A DNA stretch of 5,329 bases from Verrucomicrobiota bacterium. Its GTDB lineage: Bacteria; Verrucomicrobiota; Verrucomicrobiia; Limisphaerales; DSYF01. This document shows, one piece after another, positions 1 through 5,329 of this stretch. The notes beneath the pieces are model-generated. The model searched no databases, was not told the DNA's origin, and saw only the letters and a program-made list of their open reading frames with translations. The position numbers and the translations under genes are program-made. How positions within the stretch are numbered: position 1 is the stretch's first letter; each line of letters starts with the position of its first letter. The stretch is from the NCBI GenBank assembly GCA_025457725.1, contig JALOTU010000266.1, positions 1 through 5,329 of the forward strand, written 5' to 3'.

Positions 1-114
1 TCCGACGGCATGGGCGTCGACAAGCGGCTGGTGGTGACACCCATTCCGGAGCCCGGCTCCGCCACGTTGGGCCTGTTGGCCCTGGCTGCCCTGTTCCGCA
101 GCCGCAGGAAGTGA
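1..114 (+). CDS. PEP-CTERM sorting domain protein, C-terminal end only
   Basis: The frame is open from the first base of the window and stops at TGA 112-114, so only the last 37 residues are visible. They form a textbook PEP-CTERM tail: the VTPIPEP motif, then a short hydrophobic helix (about SATLGLLALAALF), then a basic end (RSRRK). In established PEP-CTERM biology this tail holds an exported protein in the inner membrane until exosortase cleaves near the PEP motif and moves the protein to the surface or matrix. The body of the protein lies upstream of the window, so its function cannot be named. It ends 131 bp before another PEP-CTERM gene on the same strand. No clear hairpin-plus-T terminator follows the stop, only a T5 run at about 121-125. 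Confidence 0.9.
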   Translation, partial: SDGMGVDKRLVVTPIPEPGSATLGLLALAALFRSRRK

Positions 115-245
115 AAGCCCTTTTTACTTGATGCAGTTAAGCGCAACGCCGTTAACCCTAACGAAGTCCGAGCAAGTAGAAGATCAAGATTGATTAGTAC
201 ATAGCGCCCCACCCAGGAGAGATACAGTCGTTTCAAAGTAGTACC

Positions 246-935
246 ATGAAGTTCCAAGTCGTTCCGGTCGTGCTCTCCTTAGGTGGGGCGTTTCTTTTTG
301 CGTGCAACGCGTCTGCACAAATCCGTTTTAACGTCGACGTGGTGTTTGACGGCATCAATACACCGCCGGTCAATGCCACCCCGCCGTGGCTGATGGCCAC
401 GTTTGAGGAGGTAAGCGCAAACCAGATCCTCTTCACCCTGGAGGCCACCGGAAACCTCACGGATCCCGAGAACATCTCGCAGTTTTACTTCAATTTTGAC
501 GATTCGCTGGATCTCGGCTCACTGAGCTACACGCACCTGGGTTCGGCAGGCTCGTTCGCCTTGCCGGCTTGGGTGTTTGGCGAAAACAGCCTCAAGGCGG
601 ATGGCGACGGCAAGTACGACATCCGGTTGGACTTCAGCCCGGGCGCCACCACCAGTTTGACATTCAACCGGCACGAAAGCGTAACCTATCTTCTGAGTTA
701 TTCCGGACCCCAGACTATCCATGCGGAGAGCTTCGATTTTCTCAGCATGCCGGCAGGTGGGAACGGCCCGTTCCTGGTGGCAGCCCATGTTCAAAACACC
801 ATCAGCGGCGGCAGCGCCTGGCTGGCGGCAACCGCAACCGCTTGCACGGCGATCCCCGAGCCAACCGGATTCTCGTTGCTCGGGCTCTCCGGCATGGTCG
901 CTCTCGCGCGATACCTCAGGAAGCTTCACGCCTGA
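246..935 (+). CDS. PEP-CTERM sorting domain-containing secreted protein
   Basis: This is a complete 229-residue exported protein. Residues 1-24 are a Sec signal peptide: a single K, a hydrophobic core VVPVVLSLGGAFLFA, and a likely signal peptidase I site after ASA (A24). The body (about 25-195) is rich in beta-type and aromatic residues, with an acidic stretch around KADGDGKYDIRLDF and a GPFLVAAHVQNT segment. I have the impression that these recur in a class of PEP-CTERM proteins of unknown function. Residues 203-229 are the sorting tail: IPEP, a short hydrophobic stretch, then the basic RYLRK. The mature protein has one cysteine, C200, just before the PEP motif. A lipoprotein reading at LFAC20 is less likely because -2 is F and an AxA site follows. 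No Shine-Dalgarno sits at normal distance from ATG 246; an AGGAGAG lies 24 nt upstream. The role is unknown, probably a surface or matrix protein. Confidence 0.85.
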   Translation: MKFQVVPVVLSLGGAFLFACNASAQIRFNVDVVFDGINTPPVNATPPWLMATFEEVSANQILFTLEATGNLTDPENISQFYFNFDDSLDLGSLSYTHLGSAGSFALPAWVFGENSLKADGDGKYDIRLDFSPGATTSLTFNRHESVTYLLSYSGPQTIHAESFDFLSMPAGGNGPFLVAAHVQNTISGGSAWLAATATACTAIPEPTGFSLLGLSGMVALARYLRKLHA

Positions 936-940
936 GACTA

Positions 941-958
941 CGGGACAGGAGCGTCCCG
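941..958. repeat. Small GC-rich hairpin after the PEP-CTERM gene
   Basis: CGGGAC (941-946) and GTCCCG (953-958) are perfect reverse complements around a 6-nt loop, AGGAGC. The hairpin starts 5 bp after the stop codon at 933-935. It has no following T-run, so it is not a canonical intrinsic terminator. It may be part of a dispersed intergenic palindrome together with the hairpin at 977-996, or an RNA-stabilising 3' structure. Confidence 0.5.
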
Positions 959-976
959 CCACCCGGCAGAATCGGC

Positions 977-996
977 GGTCTGCGCTACGCCAGACC
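977..996. repeat. Second intergenic hairpin
   Basis: GGTCTG (977-982) pairs with CAGACC (991-996). An alternative fold pairs GGTCT plus GCG with CGC plus AGACC around a CTA loop, leaving one bulged C at 991, which gives 8 bp. No T-run follows. Eighteen bases separate it from the hairpin at 941-958, so the two form a paired structure inside the 171-bp spacer before the TIGR03790 gene. Confidence 0.5.
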
Positions 997-1106
997 AGCT
1001 GGCTTCACCCCTCAGCGGACGGTGTGCCGGGATGCGCCGCGCCAACGTAGGTCGTATGAGCTATCGACACACTGCGGGGTGCCGTGTAGCATTCATAGTC
1101 TAACTC

Positions 1107-4100
1107 ATGGACCTGCTTGCCAACAGGGCACCGGGGGGATGGCGGATGGCGGCCCGGATTGCTCTCCTGGTGGCACTCAGCCTCTGTTGCCCCGCCAGAT
1201 TGGGGGCGGGAGGGTCCGGGCTGAACGTACTCATAGTGGCCAACGGGAACAGCCCTGACTCACTGGAACTGGCCAACACTTACCGGGTGAAGCGTCAGGT
1301 GCCGCCTGAGCAGGTGCTGCGAATTGCGTGGACCGGGGGCAACATCCAATGGACACGTCAGGAATTCATCGACACCCTGCTCAACCCAGTGCTGGCAAGG
1401 GTCAACGAACTTTCCCGGTCCAACCAGATTCAATATGTGGTGCTGTCGATGGATATTCCCTATCGCATCTCGGACACCCAAAGCAACAGCACCACCTCGG
1501 CCTTGTTCTATGGTTACAAGACCAGTTCCGGTTTCAACAACAGCTATGCCTTCAGCGAAACCCGCTTTGCGGCGGAGAAGCCGTCCGGAGCACCGACCAA
1601 CGCCTTCCTCGCGATGATGCTCACCGGCCAATCGCTCGAAGAAGCCAAGGCCCTCATTGACCAGGGGATCTCCAGTGACGGCACGCGCCCCCAGGAGGTG
1701 TCATGGCTGGTAAAGTCGTCGGACAGCGCGCGGAACAAGCGCTACAAGTCCTACGACAACGCGATCTTCGATACGCGCTTGTGTGACGGCTATTGCATGC
1801 GCAGAACCAACACCAGTTCGTCCCCTCCCTGGACGGATCTGCTGGGATGCCAGCTGGGGCTGGCAAACTTCAGCGTCTCGTCCAATGCGTTTGTTCCCGG
1901 TGCCATCGCCGACAGCATGACCTCCTTTGGCGGCCAGATTTTCGAGAATTCCGGCCAGACATCGCTCTTGGAGTTCCTGCAATCCGGCGCCGCCGGCAGC
2001 TACGGGACCGTCACCGAACCCACAGCCGTAACCGCCAAGTTCCCCGATCCCATGGTCTACTTCTATCAGTCACGGGGCTTCACGCTGGCGGAATGCTACT
2101 ACCAAAGCCTCCAGCAACCCTACCAGGGTTTGCTGGTGGGCGAACCCCTCGCAGCGCCCTGGAGACGCAGCGCCATCGGTGGCTGGGTGGGTGCGTGCAC
2201 GAATGACCTGCTCACTGGGGTCACCGGTCTCACTGCGGCTTTTGCGTCCGACCTCACCGGTCCGTGCATCGAGCGCCTGGATCTGTTCATCGACGGCGCG
2301 TTTGCGCAGACCCTAACCAACCTGCCCCCCACGGCCGGCAACCGCCTGACGGTGCGCCTGAACGGTTACGGGATGGAGTATGAGGTGCCCGCGAACGCCA
2401 CACTGAAATCCATCGCAGCCGTGATGGCCGCGCTCCTGAACCAGGAGGCCAACACAAACATCACCAAGGTAAAGGCCAAGGCGTATGGCGACCGGATTGA
2501 ACTCCAGTCCTACGCAGCCCCCCTGCCCGACGGCGTGTTTGAATTCGTTGACGATCAAGCCACCGCGTCGGTGCCCAGAAGTTACCTCGCAGTGCCCGGC
2601 CCTTATCCGCTGACCTGCAATGTTTCAGCACCGACCGTCGACCCGGGGGGCGCGTTCCGGCTGCAATTCGAGTCCGCCCCCGGAGTCAGCAACGCCCTGC
2701 AGGCGTCCGCCAACCTGTTTGAGTGGGAGACCATCACGACCAACCCGCAAGGTGGCCTCCTGGAGTATGCGGAAACCAACACATCCGGCTACCCCCAACG
2801 CTTCTACCGCCTGCTGATCCCAGCGCCGAAACCCACGCCGCAGTTGATCAGCCTTGGGCTGAACCCATCCAACCAGTTCGGCCTCCAGGTGGTCAGCCCC
2901 ACCAACCAACCCTATATTGTCCAATGTTCTGCAGACTTCAACGTGTGGTCGGATCTCTGGACCAATGCCGCCGGTACCGACGCTTCCTTCGTCGATCCAC
3001 AACCCGCGCTGGGACCGGGCTGCTTCTACCGGACGCGATCGGGGGATTCCAATGATTACGCCCCCGTCTCGCTCGTTGGCCAGACGCCCTCCGGAGGCAA
3101 CATTCTCCAGGTTCAGGACACCGCACCGGGCGACATCGTGGTTTGGAGCACGACCAACGGAACGGAGTGGTCTGTCGTGTATACCCTCGTCGGATCCCCA
3201 AACATCCAGACTGAGACCTACAGCGCATCGGGCGGTGAGGAGACTCTCACCACTCGGTTCGTCAGCGCGGAGCCGCTGTTCCTTGAGTCCACAGCGCAGG
3301 GATTCCGCGGGTTTGGTGTTGAACTGGGCTGGCTCAGCAGCCTCACGGATGCCTCCCGGCTGAACCTCCAGGTCACGAAAACCAACGGCCTCCTGGCGTC
3401 ATTGAGCGTCACCAACCCGGCCGGCAACAGCAGCTTGAGCAATTTTGTCAGAACATTCATCGACGCCGTCAATTCAACACCGGATCTCATGGGCTTGGAT
3501 GGGGTTGAGGCCGATGATCTGCTGGAAGGTTTCCCGGGCCAGTTCCTGTTGAACCTGTACGCGCGCGGGGAGGGACGGCGGGCAGCCCGGATTCAGGCGC
3601 AGCTGACGGGTTCCGCCGACCTGTTCACCACGCCGGCAGGCGCCGTGCAACTCAACCAGAACCTTACGGACCTGCTCCCCCGCAACCATCTCTATGTCCG
3701 CGCCGGGATGCCGTCCCTGACACATGAATTCGTGCTCGACACGACCTCTTTGCCCGACGGCCACCATGACCTGACCGTGGTCGCCTATGAAGGAAGCCAC
3801 GTGTATTCTCAGACTTTGGGGAACCTGCATGTGGTGGTCTCCAACTCACCCCTCGCGGCGACGCTCACCCTGGAGGCGTCCGACCCGGTGCTCTCGGTGA
3901 CGAACAGCTTTGACCTGACCGTGACTGTCAACACCAACGACATCGCCGGGATCCAGCTTTACACCACCGGCGGCCTCTACGCCGAGGCGACCAACCAGTC
4001 CACAGCCGTGTTTAAAATCAAGGGGTCCGACCTGGGAGCCGGTCAACATCCCTTCCACGCCCTGGTGACCACCTCGGACGGATTGCGCTACCGCACTGCG

Positions 4101-4127
4101 GAATTGCCGGTCATCCTCACCCGGTGA
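1107..4127 (+). CDS. TIGR03790 family secreted protein with long repeat-bearing C-terminal extension
   Basis: This is a 1006-residue exported protein. A hydrophobic signal segment (about 15-28, AARIALLVALSLCC) precedes a likely cleavage near LGA34. Residues about 39-352 match the TIGR03790 family as I recall it: LNVLIVANGNSPDSLELA, the YRVKRQVPPEQVLRI segment, YVVLSMDIPYRI (109-121), and the closing GLLVGEPLAAPW (341-352). The function is uncharacterised; as I recall, the family occurs only in exosortase-bearing genomes. The extension has a 'LFIDG ... GNRLTVRLNG' module (about 390-490), two copies of an F ... W ... FYR repeat exactly 74 residues apart (F517/W540/FYR566-568 and F591/W614/FYR640-642), and two Ig-like segments (about 850-912 and 915-1006). 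It ends in PVILTR with no PEP-CTERM tail or membrane anchor, so it is probably periplasmic or released. ATG 1107 follows an in-frame TAA at 1101-1103. ATG 1146 (M14) is a plausible alternative start with a cleaner signal peptide. Confidence 0.85.
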   Translation: MDLLANRAPGGWRMAARIALLVALSLCCPARLGAGGSGLNVLIVANGNSPDSLELANTYRVKRQVPPEQVLRIAWTGGNIQWTRQEFIDTLLNPVLARVNELSRSNQIQYVVLSMDIPYRISDTQSNSTTSALFYGYKTSSGFNNSYAFSETRFAAEKPSGAPTNAFLAMMLTGQSLEEAKALIDQGISSDGTRPQEVSWLVKSSDSARNKRYKSYDNAIFDTRLCDGYCMRRTNTSSSPPWTDLLGCQLGLANFSVSSNAFVPGAIADSMTSFGGQIFENSGQTSLLEFLQSGAAGSYGTVTEPTAVTAKFPDPMVYFYQSRGFTLAECYYQSLQQPYQGLLVGEPLAAPWRRSAIGGWVGACTNDLLTGVTGLTAAFASDLTGPCIERLDLFIDGAFAQTLTNLPPTAGNRLTVRLNGYGMEYEVPANATLKSIAAVMAALLNQEANTNITKVKAKAYGDRIELQSYAAPLPDGVFEFVDDQATASVPRSYLAVPGPYPLTCNVSAPTVDPGGAFRLQFESAPGVSNALQASANLFEWETITTNPQGGLLEYAETNTSGYPQRFYRLLIPAPKPTPQLISLGLNPSNQFGLQVVSPTNQPYIVQCSADFNVWSDLWTNAAGTDASFVDPQPALGPGCFYRTRSGDSNDYAPVSLVGQTPSGGNILQVQDTAPGDIVVWSTTNGTEWSVVYTLVGSPNIQTETYSASGGEETLTTRFVSAEPLFLESTAQGFRGFGVELGWLSSLTDASRLNLQVTKTNGLLASLSVTNPAGNSSLSNFVRTFIDAVNSTPDLMGLDGVEADDLLEGFPGQFLLNLYARGEGRRAARIQAQLTGSADLFTTPAGAVQLNQNLTDLLPRNHLYVRAGMPSLTHEFVLDTTSLPDGHHDLTVVAYEGSHVYSQTLGNLHVVVSNSPLAATLTLEASDPVLSVTNSFDLTVTVNTNDIAGIQLYTTGGLYAEATNQSTAVFKIKGSDLGAGQHPFHALVTTSDGLRYRTAELPVILTR
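1133..1138 (+). promoter_or_regulatory. G-run that may serve as ribosome binding site for the alternative start at 1146
   Basis: GGGGGG lies 7 nt upstream of ATG 1146, a suitable distance for weak pairing with the CCUCC of 16S rRNA. Nothing purine-rich precedes ATG 1107 at a suitable distance. This slightly favours the shorter 993-residue product, whose signal peptide would begin MAARIALLVALS. The run could also be chance, since it lies in GC-rich coding sequence. Confidence 0.25.
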
Positions 4128-4132
4128 AGGGC

Positions 4133-4156
4133 TCGCGCCAAGGCGCCGGGGCGCGA
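4133..4156. terminator. GC hairpin just after the TIGR03790 gene, possible terminator
   Basis: TCGCGCC (4133-4139) and GGCGCGA (4150-4156) form a perfect 7-bp stem around a 10-nt loop that itself contains the palindrome GGCGCC. It begins 5 bp after the stop codon. A T5 run lies at 4172-4176, but that is 15 nt beyond the stem, too far for a standard intrinsic terminator. It may instead be a 3'-end stabilising hairpin or part of a repeat. Confidence 0.3.
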
Positions 4157-4177
4157 AGGGGTCAGCACATCTTTTTC

Positions 4178-4259
4178 GCCGACGGTTGAAAGGAGGCGCT
4201 ATACCTCAGTGCCTCCTTCCTGACTTTGCGGCTTTGCGCGCAACCCACTCACCGTCGGC
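4178..4259. repeat. 82-bp nested palindrome with 9-bp terminal inverted repeats
   Basis: GCCGACGGT (4178-4186) and ACCGTCGGC (4251-4259) are perfect inverted repeats. They enclose the 11-bp hairpin at 4190-4218 and a stretch with a repeated TTTGCG (about 4225-4238). No target-site duplication is visible and no protein is encoded. The right arm lies within the last codons and stop (TCA on +, 4249-4251) of the ancestral minus-strand hydrolase frame. It could be a small non-autonomous palindromic repeat or simply a structured convergent-gene spacer. Confidence 0.45.
4190..4218. terminator. Strong hairpin between convergent genes, candidate terminator
   Basis: AAGGAGGCGCT (4190-4200) pairs with AGTGCCTCCTT (4208-4218) around the 7-nt loop ATACCTC. 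Ten pairs are Watson-Crick and one is a G-U wobble in the + strand RNA, which becomes an A-C mismatch in the minus strand RNA. It lies between the 3' ends of two convergent genes, where a terminator is expected. Only three T follow on either strand, so termination is uncertain. Confidence 0.35.
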
Positions 4260-4372
4260 ATGGCCACCCCGGTTTGCTATCCTCCTCCGCTTCGGCCCGC
4301 ACGCGCAAGCCATCATAGGCCAGCCAAATTCCGTCCGGCAATTCCGCCTGGGCCACATCGTGGTCGTAGTCA
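4249..4372 (-). pseudogene. Detached C-terminal coding remnant of the MBL-fold hydrolase
   Basis: On the minus strand, the frame offset by the 32-bp duplication reads on from the THLT motif as HDYDHDVAQAELPDG, then IWLAYDGLRV, a charged tail, and TGA at 4249-4251 (TCA on +). The 'LP ... AYDG' ending is what I expect at the C-terminus of PhnP/RNase Z-like MBL proteins, so this is real coding sequence cut off from its gene. There are no stops or further frame breaks in it. Removing one 32-bp copy joins it in frame to the upstream part, giving 274 residues (275 codons with the stop). It has no obvious start of its own and is probably not translated. Confidence 0.8.
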
Positions 4373-4436
4373 TGTGTCAGGTGGGTGAAGTAGGTGCGGT
4401 CCGCTGTGTCAGGTGGGTGAAGTAGGTGCGGTCCGC
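4373..4436. repeat. Perfect tandem duplication, two 32-bp copies
   Basis: Bases 4373-4404 and 4405-4436 are identical over all 32 positions; each starts TGTGTCAGGTGGG and ends GCGGTCCGC. The repeat lies inside the minus-strand MBL-fold gene. Because 32 is not a multiple of 3, the second copy shifts the reading frame and causes a stop at 4377-4379. There are no spacers and only two copies, so it is not a CRISPR array. The lack of any divergence between copies indicates a very recent event or an assembly error. Confidence 0.97.
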
Positions 4437-5105
4437 GCCAATTCGCCGGGCTGTCATCAAGGCTTCATCCAGGCACATGTGGGTGGGATGCGGTTTGTAG
4501 CGCAGCGCGTCCAGCACCGCCACCTCCACGCCTTGCACCACCTCCAGCGCCGGCGGCGGCACTTCCTTGCAATCGCTCAGGTAGGCCAGCCGCTTGCGAC
4601 CCTTCTGGACGAACAGGAATCCCAGGGTGGTGATGCGACCGTGCGGTAACTCCACGGGCACAATCTGCAGATCCCCGATCTGGAATGGCCCGTCGATCAG
4701 ACGGGGTTCCGGCATGAAATAACCCTTCGGCCAGGGGCCCGGGTGAAAGGCGTAGACGAAGACCCGTTGCAAGGCGTCAAGAGTCTCCTGATTGGCGTAA
4801 ACCGGAAGGGTGCGGCCACCCCGCAAATCACAAAACCGGCGGCAGTCGTCCATACCCATGATGTGGTCTGCGTGTCCGTGCGTGACCAGAACCGCATCGA
4901 CACGCCGCACCTTCTCCCGCAGGCATTGGAGGCGCAATTCAGGAGTGGTGTCCACCAGCAACGCCACCTCCTGGCTGGTCACGTGGATCGAGGGGCGGGT
5001 GCGATGGTTCTTGGGATTAGCCAGAAACGATTCCGGGTAATCCACCCCGATGATCGGCACGCCCTGCGAGGTGCCCGAGCCGAGAAATGTCACTTCCAAT
5101 GCCAT
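4377..5105 (-). CDS. MBL-fold metallo-hydrolase (PhnP/RNase Z-like), C-terminus frameshifted
   Basis: The 242-residue product as read has the metallo-beta-lactamase fold of the PhnP-like group, metal-dependent phosphodiesterases or hydrolases of the cytoplasm; there is no signal peptide. Visible motifs are FLGSGTSQGVP (8-17), the metal site THGHADH (H76, H78, D80, H81), a third ligand candidate in ELPHG (H155), SD178 in YLSDCK, HPTHMCLDEA (H206, H209), and FTHLT (H231). The sequence then turns into QRTAPTSPT and stops, because a 32-bp tandem duplication shifts the frame. The normal LTHDYDH and LP ... AYDG end is lost, which probably unfolds or inactivates the protein, although H231, the likely last metal ligand by analogy with RNase Z, remains. 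The start at 5105 is chosen because MALEVTFLGSGTSQG is the family N-terminus, AAGGA lies 10 nt upstream, and longer frames would run into recN. Substrate unknown. Confidence 0.85.
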   Translation of the reverse strand: MALEVTFLGSGTSQGVPIIGVDYPESFLANPKNHRTRPSIHVTSQEVALLVDTTPELRLQCLREKVRRVDAVLVTHGHADHIMGMDDCRRFCDLRGGRTLPVYANQETLDALQRVFVYAFHPGPWPKGYFMPEPRLIDGPFQIGDLQIVPVELPHGRITTLGFLFVQKGRKRLAYLSDCKEVPPPALEVVQGVEVAVLDALRYKPHPTHMCLDEALMTARRIGADRTYFTHLTQRTAPTSPT

Positions 5106-5166
5106 TTGCTGATTTTCCTTTTGCCGAAACCCGCATCTCCAGCCAGATTTCGCGCCAACGTTAGCC
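5106..5166. promoter_or_regulatory. Divergent promoter region between the MBL hydrolase and recN
   Basis: These 61 bp separate the start codons of two divergent genes and must hold at least part of both promoters. I see no convincing -35/-10 pair, and no LexA-type box (neither CTGT-N8-ACAG nor GAAC-N4-GTTC) although recN is SOS-controlled in many bacteria. Promoter elements may extend into the coding regions. Confidence 0.4.
5116..5120 (-). promoter_or_regulatory. Ribosome binding site of the MBL-fold hydrolase
   Basis: On the minus strand AAGGA lies 10 nt before the ATG at 5103-5105. It supports this start over upstream in-frame ATGs, which would overlap the recN start. Confidence 0.5.
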
Positions 5167-5329
5167 ATGTTGACCACCCTCCGCATCAAAAACCTCGCCT
5201 TGGTGGACGATCTCACTCTCGATCTGCACCGGGGCTACAATGTCATCAGCGGGGAGACGGGCGCGGGAAAGTCCGTCATCATCGGGGCGCTCAAGCTGGT
5301 TCTGGGTGAACGCGCGGACCGCACCTTGA
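5167..5329 (+). CDS. recN: DNA repair protein RecN, N-terminal part
   Basis: This is the first 54 codons of recN; the frame is open to the window edge. The product starts MLTTLRIKNLALVDDLTLDL and has the Walker A motif GETGAGKS at residues 29-36, followed by VIIGALKLVLGERADR. This is the diagnostic N-terminus of RecN, an SMC-like ATPase that acts early in double-strand break repair in the cytoplasm and is normally around 550 residues. The ATG at 5167 gives the standard family N-terminus. No Shine-Dalgarno is visible before it (the preceding bases are CCAACGTTAGCC). It is divergent from the MBL-fold hydrolase with a 61-bp gap. No SOS box was seen, so its control is not evident here. Confidence 0.93.
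   Translation, partial: MLTTLRIKNLALVDDLTLDLHRGYNVISGETGAGKSVIIGALKLVLGERADRTL

Noticed and set aside
115..245. Sigma-70 promoter in the spacer before the PEP-CTERM gene (for example TTGATG near 129 or TACATA near 198)
   Set aside because: No -35/-10 pair with both good matches and 16-18 bp spacing could be defended by eye.
300..309. Lipobox at LFAC20 of the PEP-CTERM protein
   Set aside because: F at -2 is atypical, a good AxA signal peptidase I site follows at ASA24, and the protein already carries a PEP-CTERM anchor.
519..962. Minus-strand open frame antisense to the PEP-CTERM gene
   Set aside because: No recognisable motif and fully antisense to a gene with a clear signal peptide and sorting tail.
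569..1258. Long open frame on the + strand overlapping the PEP-CTERM and TIGR03790 genes
   Set aside because: The translation is rich in R, Q, P and H with no domain-like pattern. It overlaps two well-supported genes in other frames, so it is a GC-driven shadow.
4373..4436. 32-bp repeats as a CRISPR fragment
   Set aside because: There are only two directly abutting copies with no spacer, and they lie within a protein-coding gene.
5106..5216. Longer N-terminus for the MBL hydrolase starting at 5216
   Set aside because: The extra 37 residues do not resemble the family, overlap recN, and the normal family N-terminus with a ribosome binding site lies at 5105.
4743..5309. + strand open frame of about 188 residues over the hydrolase and recN start
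   Set aside because: It is antisense to the conserved MBL metal-binding motifs and overlaps recN out of frame; its composition is typical of a shadow frame.

Overview
The window looks like a piece of a verrucomicrobial chromosome, probably from the Pedosphaerales/Limisphaerales side of the phylum. This is inference. It rests on GC-rich coding sequence, two neighbouring PEP-CTERM proteins, a TIGR03790-family protein, and large secreted proteins carrying the 'W ... FYR' repeat that I associate with this phylum. Weak or absent Shine-Dalgarno sites fit too.

Left part (1-4127, all + strand): the end of one PEP-CTERM protein (1-114), a complete 229-residue PEP-CTERM protein (246-935), a 171-bp spacer with two hairpins (941-958 and 977-996), and a long secreted TIGR03790-family protein (1107-4127). 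All three are export products. PEP-CTERM tails are processed by exosortase, and as I recall TIGR03790 occurs only in exosortase-bearing genomes, so this is an exosortase-associated surface/secretion neighbourhood. No exosortase gene is in the window.

Middle (4128-4260): the convergent intergenic region is full of inverted repeats. There is a 7-bp hairpin, an 11-bp hairpin, and a 9-bp inverted repeat that encloses the second hairpin in an 82-bp palindromic block.

Right part: a minus-strand metallo-beta-lactamase-fold hydrolase (PhnP/RNase Z-like) starts at 5105. It is cut short at 4377 by a perfect 32-bp tandem duplication (4373-4404 and 4405-4436). Because 32 is not a multiple of 3, the duplication shifts the frame just after the THLT motif. 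The original C-terminus still reads intact in the shifted frame down to a stop at 4249-4251; removing one copy restores a 274-residue protein. The gene is divergent from recN (start 5167, runs off the window), with 61 bp between them.

The most notable observation is the frame-breaking 32-bp duplication, which is either a very recent mutation or a sequencing/assembly artefact. I found no new defence, mobile or RNA system. No tRNA, rRNA, CRISPR array or transposase gene is visible.
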